Shown: positions 39,399 to 51,104 of the stretch, one piece after another
How the letters are laid out: each line of letters starts with the position of its first letter
Position numbering within the stretch: position 1 is the stretch's first letter
Assembly: GCA_026168455.1 (NCBI GenBank)
Contig: CM047425.1
Coordinates: 87,051,580 to 87,115,579 of the forward strand
Direction of reading: 5' to 3'
Origin: Theocolax elegans
Lineage: Eukaryota; Arthropoda; Insecta; Hymenoptera; Cerocephalidae
DNA length: 64,000 nucleotides
Notes under the pieces: model-generated
Databases searched by the model: none
Seen by the model: the letters and a program-made list of their open reading frames with translations, nothing else
Told to the model about the DNA's origin: nothing
Translations under genes and position numbers: made by a program

Positions 39399-39743
39399 GA
39401 ACTTTGCTATAATTTTTGTGTTTATACATGTATTATTTAATAGTGCAAATGTTTATTAGCTTTAATTAATTTGTAAGACGAAGACCTGCGTTATTTTTGT
39501 GTTAAAGAAATAATTTGTTAACAATTTTTTTATTGGTATATCACTTGTTATTCGTATATTCAGTAAAAAATATATTTTTTTGTTTACATTTGTTAAATGT
39601 GTACATTTATTATGAAACTAAGTCTTTACAATAAAAAAATGAGATGTTAATATTTACCCCGCATGCGGGGCAAAAATTAACAGACAACGATTTTTAGTAA
39701 ATCCTCTCGTAAAAAAAAAGATATTTATAATTTCCAAAAAATT
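39399..39743 (+). repeat. Dispersed repeat with GCATGC-centred palindrome, copy A
   Basis: This matches 62526-62867 in inverted orientation almost base for base. I see only a handful of single-base differences and small indels over about 342 bp. A palindrome at 39646-39681 reads GTTAATATTTACCCCG, then CATG, then the near-complement, with the perfect core CCCCGCATGCGGGG at 39657-39670. No open frame is present. Identity stops abruptly at both ends, so this is a truncated or short mobile unit. The family is not recognised. Confidence 0.8.
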
Positions 39744-40440
39744 CCTGTGACATGACTTCGCTGAATAGGCAAAGAAAAAGTAACAATACTTAGTATAGCA
39801 AACTAATTCTTTAATTAATTAGGAGAACGATTTTTTCAAAAAATGTTAATTTTAGCCCCGGTCTCCCCTAGTTGTTTTTCCATTAGTCAGTTTGAGCGAT
39901 AAGTGTTCAAAAATAAACGTATCTCCAAAATGATTTTTACCCTTTAACAATTTACCTCAATATTTAAAATGTATAGAAGATCTACTAAAATTAAAAAAAT
40001 TTTGGTCGCTTTATTTGACAGAGAACCCACTACATATATACATAGGGAATGGTATACGCACTAAATTCCCTCTAAATGTATTTGAAGGTGTGTGAAAATG
40101 TGGAAAAATATATCTGTGTTGTGCTTGTTAAAGATTGTAAAATGTATGATCATATTTTAAATAGCATATTACAACGAATTAATTTATTTTGATTCCATAT
40201 AGGAATAATGTAATATATTCCGTCTTTACAGAGTGTAATTTTTTGTATCGCATGTTTCCATGCATCCCACTGAATTAAAAAAACCGATGTATACGTATTT
40301 AAAACACCGTATCTCGTATAATATAAGCAAAATAGAATCAGTCTTCTTGCGATCGAAAGTTTCAAATGCACCAAGTAAATAATAGTTGCATTGATTTAAC
40401 TCGAGTTAGTCCACGGCCACAATTAACCGAAATTTCATGA
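39744..40440. other. AT-rich sequence beside copy A
   Basis: A further TTAATTTTAGCCCCGG word occurs near 39845-39860, similar to the palindrome arm of copy A, so the element may extend here. The rest is AT-rich and the 74-codon minus frame at 40150-40374 is featureless. Confidence 0.4.
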
Positions 40441-41260
40441 AATAACAAATAATCCCCGTTACGTAGACGAAGAAGTTCCAACGGATTACACTTCATTCTC
40501 CGTTCGTATAAAATGCTTCAACAACGCGAGAAAATGATTAACTTATCTCAAAGGCTCGCGCGCGCGCTTGGTCCAACACAAAAGCTCGGCAGCGAACACA
40601 AAAGACTGCACGAGACAAAAAACCGAGAAGCCGAGACAGCCTGGAGAAATGGAGTGAGAAGGAAACACGAGAGCGAAAACTTGGCTGCTACAAGTGTCAC
40701 TTTCCTAAGTCTGGCCTGGTCAACGAGCTCACGCGAAACTTGCGAATTTCATTTCGCTCGCGAAATGGAAAGTACTAGGATGCCGAACTGCGCTACGGCG
40801 AGAATATGAAAGAGGAGAGGGGACGAGGGTACAAACTTTTGATTTTCTTATATTTTCATAGCTAGGTCCTCTCTGGGATTATATTAGGGATGATTTCTCG
40901 CTTTTCTTCTTTGCAGCTTTGCGAATGGCTTGCGACTATTGTTGCACCTCGGCGTTACATGGCCTGTTCCTTTTTTTCATGTACAACTTAATAGAGGAGG
41001 TCAAGAGAGAGCGAGAGAGAGCGAGAGAGAAAGAGAGAGAGGGAGAGAAAGCGAGTGAGGAATGAGAGAGAAGGGGACAAAGACAGAGAGATGGCGAAAT
41101 GCAAAGCTCGTATTGTGCTGCTTTGTTCGGACAAAGTTAATTTTATTGCGGATGTTCGCGCGCTCTATCATGCTGGTGAGGAGCTTAAGTTTTGATGAGG
41201 ATGTAATTGTGATTTTAGTGTTACAGATGGAAATTTATTTTAATGAAAACGGCTAGTTAA
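40441..41260. other. CpG island with GA-rich tract
   Basis: 40441-40800 is CpG-containing with a 98-codon plus frame of Lys/Arg/Glu-rich composition and no known motif. 40996-41095 is a GAGA-type purine tract. It is a candidate regulatory region, unproven. Confidence 0.35.
40996..41056. repeat. Imperfect GA-rich tract
   Basis: GAGAGA units interrupted by GC and AA. This is a simple repeat and a possible GAGA-factor binding tract. Confidence 0.75.
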
Positions 41261-41815
41261 TTAATAACTTTATTAACACACTTTTATTTACAGTAATGAA
41301 ATAAAAACTAAAATTATTTTTAATGCCACTTAATTCCAGATTTAAAATAAGACTGTTTATATTATGTATACATCTTTTAATATAGATTTTCGTGGTAGCA
41401 GTGTTGGATCATTTTTTACCAGTTTTTCCCAACTTTTTAAAATATAATAATAATATGCTAAGAAACTAATGAAACAACACAAAAATAAGTAAATACAACT
41501 TTAATTCTGAGTCGTTAAACTATTAATTCCTACACTGAGAACATTTTTTTAGTAAAAATTACTATTTTGATGGTAAATGGTGGACAAACTTACACAATTA
41601 TAAAAATTGCTATTAATAATCGTAAAAATTGCCATTATTATACTATAATATATTGTGCAATAAATATCATAGTATAGGTTAAGTTTTCACATGCTATGAC
41701 ATTAAAATATGTAGGTTGTTTATTTAAATATAACAATTATAGACAATATATACGTAGCATCTACTTTTATAATAGAATGACGTGTTACAGATTAAAAAGG
41801 CAAGGAGCGAAAAAA
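41261..41815. other. AT-rich non-coding stretch
   Basis: AT-rich. A TACACTGAGAAC word at about 41531 resembles the end of the 69-bp mini-element at 38783, but no matching right end was found. Confidence 0.5.
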
Positions 41816-41889
41816 GGCGGACGATGGGATTCGAAGACACGGACCTTGGATTACGAATCTCGTACTCTAACCATCGAGCTAACGTCTGC
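41816..41889 (-). tRNA. Degenerate tRNA-like sequence (pseudo-tRNA or SINE head)
   Basis: On the minus strand the ends GCAGACG and CGTCCGC pair over seven positions with one mismatch, and they are spaced as in a tRNA (73 bases). An A-box-like TTAGCTCGATGGTTAGAG lies at 41865-41882, with a GCTC/GAGT D stem. A B-box-like TCTTCGAATCCC lies at 41826-41837. A T6 run immediately downstream (41810-41815) could terminate RNA polymerase III. The anticodon and T stems pair poorly. The anticodon loop region reads TTCGTAA, which would suggest CGT (Thr) if genuine. A decayed tRNA or tRNA-derived SINE is more likely than a working tRNA. Confidence 0.45.
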
Positions 41890-43180
41890 GATGCAATGCA
41901 ACGCTTATATTAGTCGAAACATCTTATCGCTCATTATATCCTTCTCATACACCTACGTCGCGCGGAGACGCCTGTGACAGACATAACAAGAGAATTACCA
42001 AAATTCGTCGAAAAGTCATAATTGCCGAATCGACATTTTCATAATTTTCTCAACAACAACAATCAACAATCATAATTTTTGTCGGTATTTCCGAACAGTG
42101 TTACCAGATAGAGGTAATTTTTCTTTGTTGTACTCACACAGTAATTACTTCATTTACGTTGGATAACAGGGGATAGAAAAACTCTAAATGGTAACCCTGT
42201 CTCCGAAGCACAGCAATTTTTACATTTATGTATGCCAATTCGACATCGCTTTTCACAAAGCTTTCTAATACGATCAACAGCAACAGAAAAATCTTACAAA
42301 ATATTTTGAAATTTTAATGAATAAAACTACTTGCAAAAGTTATACTTTAATTTTTGTACAATGATGCTCATTGTAATTTATATTTAATTATTTAACTAAT
42401 ACATACATAAGCGATGTTTTACCATTGATAATGTGTAAATTTAGCGTGAGGTATTTAATGAACCTATGTTATTTAATGATTTAAAATAAAACACTTAAGT
42501 AGTCACGAGTTAAGAAAGCGTTAAACAGCAGCAATCTTAAGAATCTTCCGGAGATAGGAATTCGTCATTTTTATTCATTACCAATAATGAAATAATGATA
42601 TCAAGCCCAAAAATTGATGCTACAAATAAACCATAATTATATACATATGTCAACTACAACATATTTACTTTGTCTCTTTCTGTTCGTGACAGTCATGTAT
42701 CCTTGGTCGATTTGGATTCGACTCTGTAATTTCCTACAAGCCCGATGACTAACTAACTTGGAAAGCAGAATCACCATTTCATTGATGATAAATGAATATC
42801 CGAGAATATATAAATGTACGTACAAAGGAAACTTATAACATAATTGTAATAATTGAATTTCTGATGTTACTCTATGTTGTAATAAAAAATGTAAATTTTA
42901 AGTAGATACATTGACTTAGGTTACTGTATTATTATATTGTTTATAACAATGTTATATTCTAAGAAGAATTTGCTTATATTATGTAATTTTGTAATACAAC
43001 AATTCATTCATTAGTAGTATTATATTTTAAACAATTTTATTAATGTTCGTATATGTTAATCATTAACAAAAGCTGAACATAGCATTACACATCATATCGT
43101 ATTATAAGCATATTGTAAATAATAAAAATCCTATGACAAAAAACAGAGTCAAATTTCAGAACGACAGAGAAATAAACACG
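41890..43180. other. AT-rich non-coding stretch
   Basis: AT-rich with a CAACAACAACAATCAACAATC stretch near 42053. No gene, RNA or repeat element was recognised. Confidence 0.55.
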
Positions 43181-43925
43181 GCAAAGAGGGAAAATTCCAT
43201 CAGTTGTATCGAATTAAAAAGTATGCGTTAAAAGCAGGACAAACACGCGCAGACACACACATGCGAGTTTAATTCGAGTAGAGTGAGCTCGCGAAGCAAG
43301 AAAAAGTCGTGATACAGATGCAAGAGAAGGTGAGAGTCGACGGTTGTACTATACCAACGGACAACAATGCGCACCACGATAAGTAATTACAAACGAGTGA
43401 TTACTCGTTTGTAGATGTGAAACGACCTAAAAAAACTATCGTCGCCAGTGTGCTTCTCGTTGACGGAATTAGTTTTAGAATAAAGAAGATACGCATGAGT
43501 CATGCGATATCACTAATACCTATACAACACTCGTGTTAAATTCACAATACTTTTGATAAAGGTTTGAAGAAAGTTGCTTTAGGAACTCAGTGTTTATTAT
43601 TTAGTCTAGATAATAAATATAAAGGATCCTTTGTACTCAAAACAATAATGCTCTTATCAGAAGCTCTTTTTAATAATAATTTAAAAATATTTTAAATTAT
43701 TAGCCATGATTATATAAGATTTGTTAAATTTTTTTTATTAATTATATGCTTCCAATACTACTTATAGTTACGTATTTTAATTTAGGCTTCACATTACTTA
43801 CGTGTCTGAAAATAAATATATCTATAATTTATATATGCGCTAATAGTAGCGTTTGATGTAATAGCATAATATATGATATATAGAGCATGTAGGATACAAA
43901 TCTATATAGAGTGAAATGTGAATAA

Positions 43926-43960
<35 letters not shown>

Positions 43961-44595
43961 GGTGGATGTGTGTGTGTGTGTGTGTAGCAGCAACTTAATG
44001 TTAAAAAAAAGTATGTGACATTATTCCGATTATACAAAGAGATTTGTTTTCGCGTTGAATCTAATTTTTTACTATTTAAATAATTGCAAGGTCAATATCG
44101 TTACATTTCCAAAAATTAAGTACATATAGTTGTTAATAATAAAACTCAATCCTTATTGTCTACTTCAATAAATTAGTAGAAAATTTATAATTTTGAGTAT
44201 ATAATTCATTTAATATTTATCCTATAACTATATTTATACATTTTTCCATTCTGTAATTTCATTACTAAATGTTATGGTAATTTTTAATACAATATTTTTC
44301 TTCGTGTATTGGCATCTACACACATAGAATTAGATTAAAATAGAAAACCTCTCTTAATTATTTCTTTCTATTAGTGAAAATTTTAATTAAGCGCTATAAT
44401 TGGCAGAAAGTAAAAATAAAGAAAGCACATGCGTATATCTATATATACAGTCTTCTCCAAATATTATCTTGATGTACACACATAGTATAAATTAACATAT
44501 TATAAATGAAAGAGAAAGCAATAAAAAATTGCAATTTATATTTTTTATAATCAAATGAGAATAATGCTCTTAAACTATTTTTATACAATATAATA
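43181..44595. other. Balanced patch, palindrome and TA/TG arrays
   Basis: 43181-43530 is moderately balanced. A perfect palindrome with 11-bp arms (TACAAACGAGT) and a 4-base loop lies at 43388-43413. A TA array at 43929-43957 is followed by a TG array at 43967-43985. The rest is AT-rich without genes. Confidence 0.5.
43929..43985. repeat. Compound TA and TG microsatellite
   Basis: About 14 TA units, a short interruption (GTAGGTGGA) and about nine TG units. Confidence 0.9.
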
Positions 44596-44909
44596 CCGTA
44601 AAGTAGCCAATTGTTGATCAATTTAAAGGTTAAACAATCAATAATTGGTTAGTAATCTTAACTAGGAATTGGTATACGTACCGAAAAATTACTGATCAGA
44701 AATTTTGGTATTTCCCAATTTTTTTCTTGGATTGTTGCTTACTTTAAAAATAGCAATTATTTTATTATTTTGTGATGACTAAAAGGAAGTTTAGTACTTA
44801 TACTTTATGTATGCGTCAAAATATATACAATTATTAGCCTTTTTGACATAAAATTATTCTATGAACGTACGGATTTGCCTTAACTGTTTTACAATTGGGT
44901 ACGCGACGG
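44596..44909. mobile_element. TA-flanked MITE, copy 2
   Basis: TA at 44594-44595 and 44910-44911. The left end is CCGTAAAGTAGCCAATTGTT and the right end, reverse-complemented, is CCGTCGCGTACCCAATTGT. The interior aligns with copy 1 (4550-4937) through AGGTTAAACAATCAATAATTG, ACTGATCAGAAATT, CTAAAAGGAAGTTTA and ATTCTATGAACGTAC. It is shorter than copy 1 by about 75 bp near the left end. No transposase is encoded. Confidence 0.8.
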
Positions 44910-44911
44910 TA

Positions 44912-46500
44912 TAAGATTTCCAAATTTTAATTAAGACTTAAACTTGCATTTTTATTTTGAAGTCGAATGTAGATCATATTAAAATTAATATTTAATTATA
45001 CAACAGTAACGTGTACTTTTAATTATTAAATATATTTAATTAAAGTTACTTAAATCCAGATATTTTAAATGATCTTTATTAAAATATATACGACTTTCAG
45101 CATTATAGTACTATTTTATGTAAAAAGCCTGGTCGATTTATAAATTGTAACAAAATGCATAATTTAAATATCATAATTTATAACTTTATTTTAAATATAA
45201 TTTTATTTTAAAAATTGATGTCGTAAATTGAGTTTTATATAATAAATAATATATCACGCCATATAAACAATGTAAGGTTTTAGCTGTATACACAAAAACA
45301 ATGTATTAAACGTAAAAATCTAATTTAAAGAACAAAAAAGTACGTACTGTGCAGTTGGAATAAATCCAAAAGGCAGGTGGTTGGAAAGATCCCTCGAAAG
45401 CTTAGGGATGAGGGCGAGAGAAGTAAAAAACATGTGCCATTTTCGGTTCAGCAGATCGCATGACTACATACGCCAGACACCAAGCAATTAAACAGCCGTC
45501 AGTATAATTTCTTATCAGGATGGTTCGGTCTAAGCGCTTACAGTTAATTTCAAACATCGCTTATATTTCTCGTCAACTAAAATTCGTTAGTTTTCGAGGT
45601 ACTTTAATTACCTATTTGTATAGTATTTCTTAAAAAAAAACCAATTTCTTGAAAAGCTAATAAAATATTAAACACGTATTTACACGTTGACAAAATATAC
45701 TACTAGATTTAATATTAACTATTAAATATAAATTATGAATATATGCAACAAGCGTGGAATGTCAAGATTATTTTTAATAATGCGGTGTTTTGCAACTGAT
45801 TGTTGAAAAAATTGTTATTCTCGCGAATTAGAAATAAAACTACAATCTAAATAAGTGTTTTTAAAACGTCTCGAAAGTGTACGAGATAATTTGCATTTTA
45901 CGCAGCTTCAAATAAATAATCTTGTATGCCAGTAAATTTAAAAATATTCTACAATTAAAAGTTAGTAAATAAACGATTTGCATTGCGAATTTGTAAATAA
46001 GGTAATGTATACCCATATCGAATACGTTGCAGTAAAGTCTAAAATTGTATATTTTCATGTAGAAAGAGGGATCGATTAAACACATAAACAATCGAGCTTT
46101 CGTTGTATTTCCTAAAAAAATACAACGACATGCGCTGCGGCACAGAGAAGTTCCGTAGACCGGCAGTTTTGCGCTCCATAGAGCAAACGGTGAAAGACCA
46201 ACAACGTATATACATACACGAAACGAGAGGAAAACAACAATGCGCGAGAACGTTGGAATTACATGGAAAATAAAGAAAAAGGAAAGAGGATTAGGGGAGA
46301 AAAGTCGTTTGGTGGGGAGGCTGGGAGACGGAGGAAGGGTAGAGTGGGAAAATCGTCTACCACGTAGTATACTTCTTCGAGCCAGGTCCTGCAGGCTCCT
46401 CTCTCGATTCATTACTTGCATTCTCGATGCAGAAGGGAAAGAACGCACGCAGTCGTTAGTAGAACAGAGTATTCGCGAAAATTTATAACGGGCCTTTATT
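44912..46500. other. AT-rich sequence then balanced island
   Basis: AT-rich to about 45340. 45360-45620 and 46120-46500 are balanced and CpG-containing. The longest open frame of the window (minus strand, 45861-46448, 195 codons) spans the second patch and continues into AT-rich DNA. Its product is rich in Phe, Leu, Ile and Tyr without a recognisable domain. I treat it as a chance frame. Confidence 0.4.
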
Positions 46501-49500
46501 ACTGAGGAATTTCAATTTGCATTTTTACAGGCTTAAGTTTTTTTTCTCTTTCTCTTTCTCTGTCCCTATCTCTCCATCTCCCTCGCTCTTTCTCTCCCAT
46601 TTTTTTTCTGTCTTTATTTTGTTTTATTGTGTAAGCGGGTGGCTAAGTTTGCCCGACTTAGTTATGCTTTTTATATATTCAGCATTATGAAGTAGTACTG
46701 CCCGCAAATATGCTCTCGCCCTTTTTAATGTCTTCATTTTACTACCTCTTTTTCAAAAGTATTGTCCTGCGTTCTTTCTATATAAATTTACGCGCCGCGC
46801 AATCCGATTCTGTCTCGTTTGATCCTCTATATTTTTTTGGAAAAGAATTTAAGAAAAAAAATATTTATGTTGAATTTTATAATTTTAATATTCGTCGCTA
46901 CGCACGGTTGAATTAAGTCTGCATATAACGCATTAAATAATGTGTTCTTTTGATATTAATACTACTATTAAATAAGCAATTCTATGTAGACCAAACAACC
47001 AGAGCATGTGGAATTATCATATTATTATAATTAGTTAATCAAACATTTAAATTTGAATCATAAAACGAACGTAATAAACAGAAAATTGATGTTAAAATAG
47101 TATTTTAAATCAAGCAAAGCTGTATCCAATTGTTATTTAATTTCTATTGTCAAAAATTCCACTAAAATTACATGTTTGTTTAATTTACGCAAGTTTATTT
47201 TAAATATTTATATAACAGCTTCGGAAACAAATAATTAAGCTTATTTTGATATTAACTTTGTTAAATGCTTTATTTTGATTTCCTTAAAATTTACTGCGTT
47301 TGTAACAGGTATCGCGAGGTTCTGAAATTACTAATTGCTACAACAGACTCGTCTAGAGTTTATTTAACTTAGCAAATACATGCAATTCAGGTACGAACTG
47401 GCGTATTCAAATGTATGAAGCGTTTCAATAAACATTGCTCTTAACAAAGTATAAAAATAATCATAAACTTTAGGTACGCACTGTTCATGTCGGTTTAACT
47501 TTCCAGAGTTTAATTTTTAATATTATTTGTAAAGTTACAATTACCAGTAACGATCTACAATGTTATTAAAATTTCGCTAACTTTATAAATACCTAAAAAA
47601 CTACTAATAAGTTTCTTTCTAATTTTAAACAATTGATTCAATAACAGTGTCTATACTTTATAAATCATTTTCATTATAACAATAAATAAACAAACACATT
47701 AAATTCTATAAGTAAATAGTAATTCAAATTTTCTGTTTTTTTCATAGTTTATTGTAAATGTTGATTTAATGATAATGTCATCATTAGTAGAATGTCACAA
47801 ACACAATTTTTAATTTTTTTATGTTATATTTGTGTAAGATGGTACTGCTGTGTTCAATAATGCTTTTTAGGAATATTTTTTAAATAATTTAGTCATTAAC
47901 AAAAGATAAATGATTTAAAAATATATAAAGTGTAAATGTTTTTAATAATAATTGTATGTATTGCAAATATTCCATATACTTTTTACATTAAAATAAATAA
48001 TATTATATTTATATAAAATCATTTTTATCAATCAACTAATATGATCGAGTACAGTTACTTTATTACTTTTTCTAAAGTTTTCGAGGATTGTGTAATCTTA
48101 GATAAATGTTGAAAAAATTCTGATTAAATTTCTTTAAAAATTCCTTAAAGAGAATCCTTGTTTGAATGTTTTACCTACTTTCTATATTTAACCTTTTAAA
48201 TAGTTTCTGCTACAATCAGAGTATACACTTGCATAACACCGTGAAACTATTTTTGGTATTTTTAGTACCTACACATGGGTATTCTTGTATAAAACGCACA
48301 TATATAGGTATATATCAACACATTTGCGTGTGGGGATGACTTTTGCGCAGACAATTAAGACTGCCGTACGCAAATGTGTGCAAGTAAACAGGACCGGCTC
48401 CGTATGTCAGAGGCAAATATCACGATAGTGCGTGTTACAGAATGTCTGCCTTCTCTTAAGTTAGTTCTCTACGTATAGTCAAGTTCAAAAATTAGTTTTA
48501 GTTCAAATTGGCTTTAAATAGTATATATTAACAATTATAATGTTGTACTTTATAACACTAAACTCAGAAGTTTCCTTTTTATAAACATACCCATCTATGA
48601 AAATGATCGTTCTACGTGTATAAAAAAGTTTGCTTTTGAACTTTTTTGGTGCTCTAATTATAGTATACTATAAAGTAATATTAAATAATTTAATAATAAT
48701 CATATTATTTAATCTACACGTGATCCATACAAACACTTGTTCATTGAACATTGACTAAATCGCAAACACATTTTGCAGAATAATATTTATAATGTTTATA
48801 ATTGTTAGTCTAACTATATTAATGTACTTAAAAACCAATTATTTTATTATTTACGTGCGAAACAGATTGATTAGTTAAATTAAAATTTCTTCATTATATT
48901 TAGTATTACTGAGTACTGACGATATTTTGTTTAGAAAAATTACTACGTAGATTATTTTTTATAAAGTTATACATTTTCAAATATTACGTTTTTAAAAAAA
49001 GTTATTTTTTTCAAACTTTTGAGATAAACATATAATTCCTTTTTGAAAGTAGAGATATTTTGTAAATTTTTATACTTATCAAAGCTACTATTTTTACGTA
49101 AGCCTCCCATTTGAATAGCTTTGTATCGCAAAGAGAATGAAATAATCGTCCTATCTCTCACATGACGCGTTTGGTTGGATTAGACTGCGGATGGGGAACG
49201 GTGCTAAACGTGACTTTAATTCCTGCGGTTTCTAGGCGGCTTCGCCATTTTGGCAAAGTAAATTGAGAGCTATTGTCGCTTAGAATCCATCGTGGCTTTC
49301 CACAATCGAGAATTTACTAATCGAAGATCTTTTGTAATTAAATGTATGTGCCATCGGTTTTTATATTGTGTACATAAGCGCTCGATGTAGACACAGTATA
49401 ATAATAATATAATAACAAATTTATTCAGGCAGCCCGCAAAATGTATAGAGATCAACAATAATACAATTAAATGAATACAGACAATTATTAAGTAACGAAA

Positions 49501-49745
49501 TATGCGTAAGACTGTGTAAGTGCCAGTTATGCACAACAAATAAAATAAATAAGTAAATAATGAATAAATTAATAAATTAATGAATTAATAAATTATACAC
49601 TAGTGAATATCGCAGATCATTAAATATGTAAACTATAACTAGAAAATATCGCTGTAAGATAATACAGTCACGTTAGTTATTATAGTCAAGCTCATTAAAA
49701 TACAATTTAATTGTACTTTTAAATCATGGGAGTAAGGGCGCATTT
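46501..49745. other. Long AT-rich stretch starting with a pyrimidine tract
   Basis: 46535-46620 is a T/C-rich tract. The following 3 kb is AT-rich with no long frame. A hairpin lies at 48318-48379 and an AT-only low-complexity run at about 49537-49597. No gene was recognised. Confidence 0.5.
48318..48379. ncRNA. Short hairpin with 12-bp perfect stem
   Basis: ACACATTTGCGT (48318-48329) is the exact reverse complement of 48368-48379, separated by 38 bases. The size is right for a small RNA precursor, but the inner part pairs weakly. It may be a chance inverted repeat. Confidence 0.2.
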
Positions 49746-49749
49746 TTAA

Positions 49750-50370
49750 CCCGTTTCCGCCAAGAACGCCACTCGCGGTACCCCAGTCTTTGAGAGCTTG
49801 TAACTGATGTTAAAAACGTCAGAAAAAAAATAGAAGGTCATATTCTGAAAGTTGAAAGTCTGCTCTTTCCGATGGTGCTTAGCAAAATTAAAAAAAAAAA
49901 TTTTTACTATTGCAAAATTCAATTGAAAAAAAAAAAACATGAATTTTTGACCCATTTTCTTTTTTTTGAAATCGAGTTTGCAAAAGGTTTCCCGAGTGGG
50001 ATCGACTTGGAACCTCATTAACTGGTGGAATAAATGTTTAAATAAGAGGATCTCATGGTTTCCGAATTGATTTTTTACCTGGGAGTTTTCAAAATGGCGC
50101 CTTGATTGCAAAATTTTTGTCAATATATTTGTGAATTTTTTATTCGATAACTTTGGGGTTCTGGAAAAATTGTCAAGAGAGAAAAAGTTCTTAGAATTAC
50201 TCAAAGAATGCATCTGAATTTTTTCACAACCTTTCAAAAAAATTTGTGTATTTTTGCAAAAGGTAAATTAATGCAAAATTCATAAGTTGCTCAAAAAAAT
50301 CCAAAAATTCCCATTTATTGTACGGTTGATTCTAATAACATTTTGTTCTTATAAATTTTTTCACAATGTA
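49750..50370. repeat. Left inverted arm of the piggyBac element
   Basis: Reverse complement of 51105-51725. It starts with CCCGTTTCCGCC and contains GGTACCCCAGTCTTTGAGAG and CACAACCTTTCAA. Position 49762 differs from the right arm by A versus G. Similarity weakens inward from about 50265. Confidence 0.9.
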
Positions 50371-50655
50371 CATTCCTAGTCAAAATTCTCGTCCCATTTA
50401 TATAAAAATGGAATCAAAGTGTATCCTTCGTCTGTCCGCCGTAAACAAAGCTTACGTTGCCCAACTATCACCATCGTGGAGGTCGACGAATACAGATAGT
50501 CTTTTTCTTTTTTTTTTTACATTTTAGTAATTTTTAAATTTTTTTATATTTTTGTTTTTTTTAATTTTTTTTTATATATTTTTGTTTTTTTTTTAATTTT
50601 TTTTATATATATATTTTTTTTTAATTATTTACCATCATTTTAGCGAAAAAAGAAA

Positions 50656-51032
50656 TCAATCCACGCGATGCAAACGAGAAAAACAGCGCAAGCAATAGTA
50701 CTTTTCGCAATTAGTGCAAAATCTGCTAGTCCTTTGAGGACACCCCTCGTAATTACATAATGCTCTAGTTCTAGTTTCATGCTTGTGAGATTGGAAATTG
50801 CCCAACTTAGAATTCGACAAATACACTCTACTGATTTCTTTACATAAATGTTTTGTTGTTACATGTGTAGTTTTGTCATTATTGCAAATGTTCCAAATTG
50901 TTAAAGCATTTGTGACTGAAGCTTCAATGATACGTAAAAAACTTTAAATGTCCATTTTTTTGAGCTTATGCTTGAGGAAGCTTTTTTACATCGAAAATCG
51001 TGCAAGTCTACGCCTCCCATAAATTTGTTGTA
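50656..51032 (-). pseudogene. piggyBac transposase C-terminal remnant, frameshifted
   Basis: On the minus strand the upstream part reads YNKFMGGVDLHDF and later SSKKWTFKVFY, which matches the conserved piggyBac YNKYMGGVD...KKWxxRxF region. After about 30 codons a frameshift moves the homology to another frame, which reads IIEASVTNALTIWNI, then HETRTRALCNYEGCPQRTS, then RFCTNCEKYYCLRCFSRLH, and ends at TGA (50656-50658). The last part is the C-terminal cysteine-rich zinc-binding domain of the family (C-x4-C-x7-C-x2-C-x4-C-x2-C-x4-H). The N-terminal and catalytic Asp-containing parts are absent, and an in-frame stop lies just upstream. This is a dead fossil inside the element. Confidence 0.88.
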
Positions 51033-51104
51033 TAAACGTAGTCACCATGCATGAATGTAGTTATTTCGAGAATCAGTTAAGAAATTTTTTATTCATAAAA
51101 TATT

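Noticed and set aside
45861..46448. Longest open frame in the window (195 codons, minus strand)
   Set aside because: The product is dominated by Phe, Leu, Ile, Tyr and Ser without a domain. Half of it lies in AT-rich DNA, and an opposing frame overlaps it.
49746..50237. 163-codon frame, repeated as a 105-codon frame at 51240-51557
   Set aside because: The two are the same sequence in the two inverted arms of the piggyBac element. They have no similarity to the transposase.
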